From: Aquirhabdus sp. | GTDB lineage: Bacteria; Pseudomonadota; Gammaproteobacteria; Pseudomonadales; Moraxellaceae | NCBI GenBank assembly: GCA_030151145.1 | Contig: JASLEL010000203.1 | Coordinates: 1-7,782, forward strand | Length of the DNA: 7,782 nucleotides | Direction of reading: 5' to 3' | Shown: piece by piece, positions 1 to 6,723 of the stretch | How the letters are laid out: each line of letters begins with the position of its first letter | Position numbering within the stretch: the first letter of the stretch is position 1 | Translations under genes and position numbers: made by a program | The notes under the pieces: generated by a model | Seen by the model: only the letters and a program-made list of their open reading frames with translations | Database searches by the model: none | Told to the model about the DNA's origin: nothing

Positions 1-191
1 GTCAGTCCCGCCAGTTGTGCCGTCGCCTCATCAAAAATCGGATTCAACCCCAAGGACGCAATATGATCCTTAATGAGATGCAAGGAGTCCACGACAGACG
101 ATTTACCGGGTCTGCCGATCAGTCCGATATTGCGAAAATTCTGGCTTTTGGAGTTGGCCTTGGCCTCAGGATGCTTCACAGATTTAGACAC
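1..191 (-). CDS. nadK: NAD kinase, N-terminal part (partial, runs off the window)
   Basis: Only the first 63 codons are present; the rest lies beyond base 1. Translation on the minus strand gives a short variable leader, then F-R-N-I-G-L-I-G-R-P at about residues 19-28, followed by S-S-V-V-D-S-L-H-L-I and N-P-I-F-D-E-A-T-A-Q-L. This is the usual opening strand and first helix of ATP-dependent NAD kinases (NAD to NADP phosphorylation, cytosolic), in the form typical of Acinetobacter and relatives. The catalytic GGDGT region is not in the window. The chosen start is GTG at 191-189, since an in-frame TGA lies three codons upstream. A second GTG at 179-177 is also possible, and no convincing Shine-Dalgarno sequence decides between them. 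The gene lies 176 bp downstream of the phosphopantetheinyl transferase on the same strand, so read-through is possible. The assignment rests on motif recall only. Confidence 0.82.
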   Translation of the reverse strand, partial: MSKSVKHPEAKANSKSQNFRNIGLIGRPGKSSVVDSLHLIKDHIASLGLNPIFDEATAQLAGL

Positions 192-327
192 TCTCGTTCA
201 CTGCTCCATTGCATTGATCGTGCTTGACATTTGACGGCGCCATGACGCACTCGGTTTTTTTAGCTTACCGCGTTGATCACTGACTTTCCCTCGCCCATCA
301 CGTAAGCTTGATCAGTCTCACCGCATA

Positions 328-358
328 AGCATAGCATTTTTTCATACAAAACTTTGAA
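328..358 (-). promoter_or_regulatory. Candidate nadK promoter (extended -10)
   Basis: On the minus strand, just after the transferase stop codon, the sequence TGCTATGCT gives an extended -10 element (TGn at 336-334, TATGCT at 333-328). The best upstream hexamer is TTCAAA at 358-353, with a long 19-base spacer. It would give nadK its own transcript with a leader of roughly 130 bases. The -35 is poor, so this is a candidate only. Confidence 0.3.
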
Positions 359-367
359 CGTGTGCGA

Positions 368-1186
368 CTAGATTATCTGCGGCAGATAGGCATGACTGGT
401 GATAAAAGCGCCTTCTGCCGCCCGCACCAGACGCGCCTGTACATAGACTTCATGATCCACTGGATATGCCCCCCAGACCGTCGTCAAACGCAACGTCAAA
501 CGGTAGGCACCGCTATCGCTACCCTGCTCAGAAGCGAACGTCTCAGCCTGCGTCACCTCCGCCGCACTAAAGGGCATAAAGTGCCCAACTGCCGGATACA
601 GCAGCTTGTACAGGGTTTCTTTGGCCGAAAACAACAGCGTCATCCATAATCCAGGATCAAATCCTACATGCTGGCCGAGCACCATTTCCGCAGGCAAACT
701 GATGACGCGTGCGACCTCCTCGGCCTGAGCCGCTGTCATCAGCGGTTCGATATCCACAGCTACGGCTCGGTATGCTTCGGCCCTAGCCACCATGGCAAGG
801 GCGATCCCCTGATAGCGTTCGACATCGCCGCGACCATGCTCATGCCCGCCATCCATAAGACTGATGGTATGGCTGATCGATCCCACCACCCCTGAGGGCC
901 AATCTGGACGGCCATCCGCGAGACGACTCAGCAGCCTGTGAGGATGATCCGCCCCACCTGTATCGGCCAACAAGGTCAAGGCATGTGCAGCACAGCGACG
1001 GCCGGCCAAAAAACTTAAACGGCGGATCAGCCGCGCTTGCTTTAGAGAGGCCGGCAACGCCAGATCAGCAAGACTTACGCCCTCATCAGCTAAATGCAAC
1101 TGCTGATCATCTCCCTTAAACGGCAGCGCATCCACGCGAATACCGGACGGCAGATCCTGTGCAAACCACGAATTCACAATATTCAC
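368..1186 (-). CDS. 4'-phosphopantetheinyl transferase, EntD/Sfp type
   Basis: The 272-residue product should transfer the phosphopantetheine arm of coenzyme A to a conserved serine of carrier domains, in the cytosol. Three family motifs are in order: G-R-P-D-W-P-S-G-V-V-G-S-I-S-H-T at 92-107 (His106 is the CoA-contacting histidine), A-V-D-I-E at 143-147 (Asp145 and Glu147 bind Mg2+), and F-S-A-K-E-T-L-Y-K at 186-194 (Glu190, Lys194). The W-P-S-G and G-S-I-S-H context points to the EntD branch rather than the fatty-acid AcpS type. The stretch between His106 and the V-D-I-E motif (about 38 residues, including a His/Gly/Arg-rich piece at 112-125) is longer than I expect for EntD. The start is GTG at 1186, because an in-frame TAG lies three codons upstream; only a weak AGAG-type ribosome site precedes it. 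It is divergent from the Pls-like synthetase, whose T domain is the obvious substrate. A housekeeping role on other carriers is not excluded. Confidence 0.9.
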   Translation of the reverse strand: MNIVNSWFAQDLPSGIRVDALPFKGDDQQLHLADEGVSLADLALPASLKQARLIRRLSFLAGRRCAAHALTLLADTGGADHPHRLLSRLADGRPDWPSGVVGSISHTISLMDGGHEHGRGDVERYQGIALAMVARAEAYRAVAVDIEPLMTAAQAEEVARVISLPAEMVLGQHVGFDPGLWMTLLFSAKETLYKLLYPAVGHFMPFSAAEVTQAETFASEQGSDSGAYRLTLRLTTVWGAYPVDHEVYVQARLVRAAEGAFITSHAYLPQII

Positions 1187-1470
1187 GTCAATCTACTCTG
1201 ATCATTCATCTTTTGCAGATACAATCTCACTACGGATCAGTCCGCTATCCCACGTATCATAAACCAGATACAACATGATCAGCGACTTAAGAGCAATTAA
1301 GACCGATCCATGTCACGGCGATATCAGCAGAGCGGATGCAAACCGGCATCTTTTGGTAGACCAAGCTCTGTCAGTGGTATATGCCGTGCCCATGCAGCCC
1401 GCTATACGCCATCCGTTTAGTTTGGGCAATGATTTCGTAGTGATGTATTTTTTGAAAACACGGAACTTTT
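1187..1470. promoter_or_regulatory. Divergent control region between transferase and Pls-like synthetase
   Basis: This 284-bp non-coding stretch must hold the promoters of both divergent genes. Visible elements are: the nonamer CAGATACAA twice in direct orientation, at 1216-1224 and 1265-1273; an inverted pair GTATC/GATAC at 1254-1258 and 1267-1271 that shares the second nonamer; and a 12-bp palindrome TTGGT-AG-ACCAA at 1353-1364. A weak promoter for the synthetase can be proposed as TTGGGC (1422-1427), an 18-base gap, then TATTTT (1446-1451). That would leave a leader of only about a dozen bases before GTG 1471. A second candidate, TTGGTA (1353-1358) with TATATG (1378-1383), has a 19-base gap and would put the palindrome over the -35. 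The ribosome site for the synthetase is GGAA at 1462-1465. None of these promoter calls is strong. Confidence 0.5.
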
Positions 1471-4400
1471 GTGACTCCTGAAACTAGCCTCAGCACTGCA
1501 TCCTCACCCGCCATCACCCTTGGCGAACCTCCTCGTGCCATCGTCCGCGGCGATCATCGCCCCGACATCATCCGCCATGAAGTCTTACCCGATGTGTTTG
1601 AAGACACTGTCGCCCGTGATCCGGATCAGATCGCGCTGATTTTTCAGGACGATGTGCGCGGTGAGCGCAGGCTGACCTATGCCGAGTTGAACCATCAGGC
1701 CGATCTGGTGGCACACCATCTGATCCAGCAGGGTGTGATTGCAGGTCAGATCGTCGGTCTATGGCTGCCACGTGGCATTGAGCTTCTGGTCGCCCAGCTC
1801 GGTATCGCCAAGGCGGGCGCAGCATGGCTGCCGTTTGATACCGATGCACCGGTAGACCGCATCATGGTGTGCCTTGAAGACGCCAACGCGGTCGGCCTCA
1901 TCAGCGATCAGGGCTGGTTTCCACGTCTCACGGCAGTTGAGCAGCCCGTCTGGACCATCGAGGCTCTGCTGACACCGGTTGATGGCGACCTGCACCGTCG
2001 GCAGAATTTCCTGCCGAGTCATCCAGCCTATGTCATCTATACCTCAGGCTCAACCGGCAAACCCAAAGGCATCGTCATCAACCAAGGCAGTATCTGTCAT
2101 TTCCTGCGCAGCGAAAATGCCGTGCTGGGCGTACAGAGCACGGACCGGGTGTATCAGGGCTTTTCTACCGCCTTTGACATGTCGTTTGAAGAAATTTGGA
2201 TCTCTTATCTGGTTGGTGCGACGCTGTGGATCGCGCCCAAAGCCCTGACCACCGACCCGGATGCCCTGCCCGTCGCCCTGATCGACAACCAGATCACCGT
2301 GCTGCATGCCGTGCCGACCCTGCTGGCGCTGTTTAGCATTGATGTGCCGGGCCTTCGCATCATCAATCTGGGCGGTGAGATGTGCCCGGACTCGCTGGTT
2401 GAGCGCTGGGCGCTGCCACACCATCAGATCTTCAATACCTACGGTCCGACCGAAGCCACCGTCTCGGCCAGTCTTGCCAATCTGCATCGCGGCGAACCTG
2501 TCACCATCGGCAAGCCCCTGCCCAACTATGGCCTACTCGTGGTCAATGACCAGTTCCAGCTCCTCAATGCCGGCGAAACCGGAGAGCTGTGTATTTTTGG
2601 CATCGGCGTGGCTGACGGCTATCTGGGCCGTCCAGAGCTGACCGCGGAGAAATTCCTCAATAACCCATGGGCCGAAACGCCTGAAGAAATCAAGCTGTAT
2701 AAGACCGGCGACCTCGCGATTCTGGATGCCGATGGTCGCGTCACCCTCCTTGGGCGTGCGGACGATCAGGTCAAGATTCGTGGTTTTCGTGTTGAGCTGG
2801 GTGAGATCGAGGCCATCCTGACCGAGCAGACCGGCATCGGCACAGCCGCCGTGCTCCTGCGCAAAGAAGACGGCATGGATCAGCTTATCGCCTTCATCGT
2901 GCCCGATGGATCACAAGATCATGATCCCGCAGCCAAAGCCGCCTCCTTAAGCAGTGCCACCCTGCGGGCCCGGCTGCGCGAGAAGCTGCCACCCTATATG
3001 GTGCCGACCCGCTTTGAAGTCATCGAAGAAGTCCCACGTCTGCTGTCCGGCAAGATCGATCGCAAAGCCCTGCGTGTACTGCCACTGACGACACAGGTGG
3101 ATCAGAGTGTCTCTGATGAGCCGACCAATCACGCAGAAGAAGTCCTGTTTGAAGTGCTTCGCAAGCTCTTCCCCAATGCCCCGATCCAGCTCGGTGCCGA
3201 CTTCTTTGATGATCTGGGTGGTCACTCGCTGCTTGCGGCCCGCCTCGTATCCGGTTTACGCGCCGTCCCTCAGTACAGCCATATCACCATTAACGACATC
3301 TACCAGCTGCGCCGTGTCGGCGCCATCGCTGCAAAAATGTCCGAGCAGACCTCAGCCGAAGCCGCCGAACCATGGCAACCCGAGGAGTTGCAGGACCACC
3401 GCGCCCGTCGCCTCTTAAGCGGTCTGGGGCAGTTGATCAGCCTGCCGTTCCTGATCAGCCTGCATATCCTGCAGTGGCTGGCGCCGTTCTTTGTCTACCA
3501 TTACTTTACCGCGACACCGGACGACAATGTCTGGTTTGCCATCGGCATGGCGATCATCACGTTCCTCATCACGCAGGTCACCGGCTTTGCCGTCTCGATC
3601 CTCGGCAAACGGGTGCTCTTGTCAAATGTTAAACCGGGCCGTTACCCACTGTGGGGTCTGACGTATTTCCGCTGGTGGCTGGCTGATCGTCTGTCAGACG
3701 TCGCGCCGGTCCATCTGCTGTCTGGCTCGACGCTCTATCACTGGTACCTGCGCGGCATGGGTGCACAGATCGGTTTTGATGTCTCGATTGGCTCCATGTC
3801 GGTCCGCATGCCATCCTTGCTGAGTATTGGCAATGGCGTCAGCATTGGCTCATCGGTCAATATCGAGAATGCCCGAGTCGAGCGCGGCTGGCTGATTCTG
3901 GGACAGATTACGCTGGAGGACGAGAGCTACGTCGGCTCTTATGCCATTCTGGAGAGTGGCACCACTGTCAAGACCTATGGCCGTATCAACGGTCTGTCGG
4001 CACTGGCCCATGGTCAGACCATTGAAGCCTATGATGTCTGGGACGGTGCACCGGCCAAGAAAGTCGGCACCTTTGACCCAGCGACTTACCCGCCACGTCC
4101 ACCCGTCAGTAAGGCACGTCAGATCGGTGAGCTGGTGTTCTATACCTTTGGGGTCATGGTCGTCGCCTGTCTGTTCTTTATCCCGATCTTCCCGACCTTT
4201 ATCATCGTGGACTGGTTCGACGCCCATTTGCTCAGTCCGCTCTTGGCTTCGGGGAATGCAATCCTGACGGCACTGCACTATTTTATCCTCGCGATTCCGG
4301 CCAGTGCCGCCATGATCCTGCTCACCGCACTCTTGTCGGTCGCCATTCGCTGGACGGTGCTGCCACGACTGAAGCCTGGCCTGTCCTCCGTCCACAGCGA

Positions 4401-5559
4401 GACATACTACCGCAAATGGTTCACCAACCAGATTCAAGAATCCAGCCTGCAAATTCTGCGTGGCGTCTATGCGACCGTCTATGCCCCAACCTGGTATCGC
4501 ATGCTGGGTGCCAAGGTGGGCCGCAATGCCGAGATTTCAACCGCCATGGGCGTGGTCCCCGATATGCTCACCCTGGGTGAAGAAAGCTTTATTGCCGATG
4601 CCGTGATGCTGGGCGACGAAGAAATCAGCGGCGGCTGGATGGTGCTGAAGCCAACCGTGGTCGGCAACCGCAGCTTCATTGGTAATGGTGCTTATGTCCC
4701 TGACGGTACCACGATCCCGGACGGCGTCCTGATCGGTGTGCAGTCCAAAGCACCAGAGCATGCTATCAACGAGGGAGAAACATGGTTTGGCTCACCGCCG
4801 ATCAAACTGCCCGCACGTGAAAAAATGCTCGGCTTCACCGAAGGATTGACCTTCCACCCCACATGGGCACGCCGTGTCGCACGCGGTATCATCGAAGCCT
4901 TGCGCATCATTCTGCCGCTGGCGTTGACCATCGGTGTCGGTTATATGATCGTGCTGTATGTCATCGATACCATTGATGACAGTGGCTGGCTGGCGGCCTT
5001 TGCCATGCTGGTCCTGTCTGGACTGCTGTATGGCGTCGGCTGCTTTGTCTTCGTCTTCTTGCTCAAGTGGCTCTTGATCGGACGCTACAAGCCCAAATCC
5101 GTACCGATGTGGACCTTGTTCGTCTGGCTCAGTGAAGGCGTGACCAGCCTGCACGAGTCGGTATCGGTGCCGAACTTCCTCAATTATCTGCGTGGCACGC
5201 CGTTCCTGCCCTTCATGTTCCGCCTCATGGGCAGCAAGATCGGCAAGAATGTCTTCCTCGACACCACCGACATCACCGAATTTGACTGTGTGCAAATCGG
5301 CGATCATACCGAGATGAATAGCTTCTGTGGTCCACAAACTCACCTGTTTGAAGACCGTATCATGAAGATCGGCAATGTCATCATTGGTGATCGCGTCACG
5401 GTCAGCGCACGCAGTATCATCCTCTACCATGCCGAAGTAGGTCATGATGCTTATCTGGGCCCCTTGACGCTGGTCATGAAAGGCGAGCAGATCCCACCAG
5501 TCAGTGCATGGGCCGGCTCACCCGCTGTCCCTTGGCACAAGGCGGACACTGGCAAATAA
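1471..5559 (+). CDS. Pls/PosA-family membrane NRPS (epsilon-poly-lysine synthetase-like)
   Basis: This 1362-residue enzyme should adenylate an amino acid, load it on its own carrier domain and polymerise it at the inner membrane. The adenylation domain (about 40-535) shows L-T-Y-A-E-L (68-73), Y-T-S-G-S-T-G-K-P-K-G (190-200), N-T-Y-G-P-T-E-A-T (322-330), Y-K-T-G-D-L (410-415), G-R-A-D-D-Q-V-K-I-R-G-F-R (428-440) and S-G-K-I-D-R (526-531). The carrier domain (about 555-620) has L-G-G-H-S with Ser586 as phosphopantetheine site. Six hydrophobic segments follow, near 653-679, 687-711, 888-913, 930-960, 1143-1165 and 1173-1203. They flank three related hexapeptide-rich domains at about 715-880, 965-1130 and 1207-1355. 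No classical condensation or thioesterase domain is present. This order matches Pls of Streptomyces albulus (about 1,320 residues). The start is GTG 1471, because an in-frame TGA lies at 1453-1455. The family call is firm; the substrate and product are inference. Confidence 0.93.
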   Translation: MTPETSLSTASSPAITLGEPPRAIVRGDHRPDIIRHEVLPDVFEDTVARDPDQIALIFQDDVRGERRLTYAELNHQADLVAHHLIQQGVIAGQIVGLWLPRGIELLVAQLGIAKAGAAWLPFDTDAPVDRIMVCLEDANAVGLISDQGWFPRLTAVEQPVWTIEALLTPVDGDLHRRQNFLPSHPAYVIYTSGSTGKPKGIVINQGSICHFLRSENAVLGVQSTDRVYQGFSTAFDMSFEEIWISYLVGATLWIAPKALTTDPDALPVALIDNQITVLHAVPTLLALFSIDVPGLRIINLGGEMCPDSLVERWALPHHQIFNTYGPTEATVSASLANLHRGEPVTIGKPLPNYGLLVVNDQFQLLNAGETGELCIFGIGVADGYLGRPELTAEKFLNNPWAETPEEIKLYKTGDLAILDADGRVTLLGRADDQVKIRGFRVELGEIEAILTEQTGIGTAAVLLRKEDGMDQLIAFIVPDGSQDHDPAAKAASLSSATLRARLREKLPPYMVPTRFEVIEEVPRLLSGKIDRKALRVLPLTTQVDQSVSDEPTNHAEEVLFEVLRKLFPNAPIQLGADFFDDLGGHSLLAARLVSGLRAVPQYSHITINDIYQLRRVGAIAAKMSEQTSAEAAEPWQPEELQDHRARRLLSGLGQLISLPFLISLHILQWLAPFFVYHYFTATPDDNVWFAIGMAIITFLITQVTGFAVSILGKRVLLSNVKPGRYPLWGLTYFRWWLADRLSDVAPVHLLSGSTLYHWYLRGMGAQIGFDVSIGSMSVRMPSLLSIGNGVSIGSSVNIENARVERGWLILGQITLEDESYVGSYAILESGTTVKTYGRINGLSALAHGQTIEAYDVWDGAPAKKVGTFDPATYPPRPPVSKARQIGELVFYTFGVMVVACLFFIPIFPTFIIVDWFDAHLLSPLLASGNAILTALHYFILAIPASAAMILLTALLSVAIRWTVLPRLKPGLSSVHSETYYRKWFTNQIQESSLQILRGVYATVYAPTWYRMLGAKVGRNAEISTAMGVVPDMLTLGEESFIADAVMLGDEEISGGWMVLKPTVVGNRSFIGNGAYVPDGTTIPDGVLIGVQSKAPEHAINEGETWFGSPPIKLPAREKMLGFTEGLTFHPTWARRVARGIIEALRIILPLALTIGVGYMIVLYVIDTIDDSGWLAAFAMLVLSGLLYGVGCFVFVFLLKWLLIGRYKPKSVPMWTLFVWLSEGVTSLHESVSVPNFLNYLRGTPFLPFMFRLMGSKIGKNVFLDTTDITEFDCVQIGDHTEMNSFCGPQTHLFEDRIMKIGNVIIGDRVTVSARSIILYHAEVGHDAYLGPLTLVMKGEQIPPVSAWAGSPAVPWHKADTGK

Positions 5560-5563
5560 GCAC

Positions 5564-5595
5564 CGATGGGGGCCAATCATGGCCCCCATTGCTTT
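5564..5595 (+). terminator. Probable terminator after the Pls-like gene
   Basis: A perfect 9-bp inverted repeat begins seven bases after the stop codon: ATGGGGGCC at 5566-5574 and GGCCCCCAT at 5581-5589. The loop AATCAT can close one further A-T pair, and the stem can extend outward by G-T and C-G pairs. The stem is strong, but the following tract is only TGCTTT, so Rho-independent termination may be incomplete. It separates the synthetase from the TetR gene. Confidence 0.62.
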
Positions 5596-5902
5596 ATGGC
5601 ACGCTGCATCGGCGCCGATTCAACACCATCGTATTTAAAATCAAACTGCCCTCTGGCACCCCTTCCACCTACGCCTTAAACCTGCGTTGCCATACTTGAT
5701 TACACATTGCGCAGTCGGTAAATCCGACACTTATTTTTTCACTCCCGACAATGCAATCAATATCAGTTTATTAAACCGGTACCTTGATTCTTTTTCATCT
5801 GCAAAGACTTGATTTTACCTCTCGGTTTGGAATATCGTACTACCTAGTACAGTAACAATCCTGCAGAACGCATTCTCCGTTCGATCAATCATAGGCCCTG
5901 CC
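5596..5902 (+). other. Intergenic region between the Pls-like gene and the TetR gene
   Basis: I see no credible gene in this stretch. It holds a 12-bp perfect palindrome ATCGGCGCCGAT (5608-5619), extendable to 18 bp (5605-5622) with one mismatched pair. It also holds a short hairpin GTCGG-TAAAT-CCGAC (5714-5728) followed by six T at 5734-5739, which may be a second weak terminator on the plus strand. The last 100 bp is AT-richer and contains the proposed TetR promoter and operator. Confidence 0.5.
5809..5850 (+). promoter_or_regulatory. Candidate promoter and TetR operator upstream of the regulator gene
   Basis: A possible sigma70 promoter is TTGATT (5809-5814), an 18-base gap, then TATCGT (5833-5838). 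Overlapping and just downstream of this -10 is a perfect palindrome GTACTA-CC-TAGTAC at 5837-5850, 53 bp before the start codon. TetR regulators commonly bind such dyads over their own promoter, so autorepression is a fair inference. The promoter hexamers are weak matches (4 of 6 each). The palindrome itself is seen directly. Confidence 0.5.
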
Positions 5903-6574
5903 ATGTCTTCAGCCAAATTCCCCACATCGACCATCTCGCCTGCTTTTGTCGCATTTCAACCGCAAACCAGACGGGGCGCAGAACGACGAGAGGCATTATT
6001 GCTCGCGGCGGATGAGCTGTTTTTAAAGCACGGTTTTGACGGCGTCAGTCTGGATCATCTGGTTGCGCATGTCGGCGGTTCCAAAGCATCGATTTATCAA
6101 TACTTCGGCAGCAAAAAGGGCCTGCTGCTGGCGCTTGTACAACGACGGCATGATCAGTTTTTCAGCGAGCTCTCCTTGCCAACCGAACTCGGCAACCGCG
6201 ATCTGAAGACCGTCTTGCATGAGTACGCGCGCAAGCTGTTTCAGGCCTTCACGCATCCAGACAAAATCGCCTTCATGCAACTGATCCTGCACGAATCACA
6301 ACGCGATCCCGAGATCGGCCGTATTGCCTATGAGCTCGGACCCGCACGCGGTCGCTCCAATATGGCACGCCTCCTCGCCGAAGCTGCTCAGCGCGGTGAT
6401 ATCGTCTGCCCACAGCCGCTGGACTCTGCCATCATGTTTGGTGGTTTCCTGCAGTATGTCAAATGGCGCACGCTGGTCGGCCTGCCACCATTGGAGCCAC
6501 ATGTGAAGCAGGATGATTTTTTTGAATTCTATATCGCAAGCTTCCTCAACGCCCATCGCCCGCCCGCACCATAG
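5903..6574 (+). CDS. TetR/AcrR-family transcriptional regulator
   Basis: The 223-residue protein has an N-terminal TetR DNA-binding domain. The region R-R-E-A-L-L-L-A-A-D-E-L-F at about 28-40 is helix 1. L-K-H-G-F-D-G-V-S-L-D-H-L-V-A-H-V-G at 41-58 leads to the recognition helix S-K-A-S-I-Y-Q-Y-F at 60-68, followed by the usual S-K-K-G-L-L. The C-terminal part (about 85-215) is all-helical and should form the dimer and ligand pocket; its ligand cannot be read from sequence. A variable 20-residue leader precedes the domain, within the normal range for the family. The start is ATG 5903 with AGG at 5893-5895, a weak ribosome site. It lies 343 bp downstream of the Pls-like gene behind a likely terminator, on the same strand, so it is probably transcribed separately. 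It could control itself, the synthetase/transferase promoters, or something outside the window. Confidence 0.9.
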   Translation: MSSAKFPTSTISPAFVAFQPQTRRGAERREALLLAADELFLKHGFDGVSLDHLVAHVGGSKASIYQYFGSKKGLLLALVQRRHDQFFSELSLPTELGNRDLKTVLHEYARKLFQAFTHPDKIAFMQLILHESQRDPEIGRIAYELGPARGRSNMARLLAEAAQRGDIVCPQPLDSAIMFGGFLQYVKWRTLVGLPPLEPHVKQDDFFEFYIASFLNAHRPPAP

Positions 6575-6600
6575 CCAGACATCACCACACGCGTGACCCA

Positions 6601-6626
6601 TCGTATACGACACCTTGCTCATACGA
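6601..6626. repeat. Short palindrome and repeated half-site upstream of argF
   Basis: TCGTATACGA at 6601-6610 is a perfect 10-bp palindrome. Its half-site ATACGA recurs at 6621-6626, 16 bp on. The outer TCGTAT (6601-6606) and the second ATACGA could also form a 6-bp hairpin stem. It lies between the TetR stop and the argF promoter, so it could be a binding site or weak terminator. There is no T-run, and I do not recognise it as an ArgR box. Confidence 0.35.
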
Positions 6627-6684
6627 GGTCATCATCTCTGATGCGTATATAAAGCGCCATCTGTGCAATGTTTCACCATTTCTA

Positions 6685-6712
6685 TTGGTATCTCCTCGTT
6701 TTCAGGTATAAT
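6685..6712 (+). promoter_or_regulatory. Sigma70-like promoter of argF
   Basis: TTGGTA (6685-6690) and a consensus TATAAT (6707-6712) are separated by 16 bases. This is the best promoter in the window and would give a leader of about 80 bases before the argF start. The flanking DNA is clearly AT-richer than the genes. Confidence 0.72.
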
Positions 6713-6723
6713 CGCCAGTTTTT

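Noticed and set aside
262..308. Inverted repeat AGCTTAC / GTAAGCT next to a run of seven T, considered as a terminator for the transferase
   Set aside because: The T-run lies on the wrong side: it precedes the stem on the plus strand and reads as A residues after it on the minus strand. The loop of 33 bases is also too long.
1275..1481. 68-residue open frame just before the synthetase, overlapping its start by 11 bases
   Set aside because: It has no ribosome site, no recognisable domain, and crosses the control region with the palindrome and the promoter candidates. A coupled leader peptide is conceivable but unsupported.
3850..4452. 200-residue minus-strand open frame inside the synthetase gene
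   Set aside because: It is the antisense shadow of well-conserved codons of the membrane and hexapeptide domains; its composition (Gln/Asp/Gly-rich, no motif) is typical of such shadows.
4792..5445. 217-residue minus-strand open frame inside the synthetase gene
   Set aside because: The plus strand encodes clear family sequence here. The antisense product has no motif and many His, Asp and Gln residues as expected from reversed codons.
5508..5699. 63-residue frame across the synthetase end and the intergenic region
   Set aside because: It runs straight through the terminator stem and has no ribosome site or recognisable domain.
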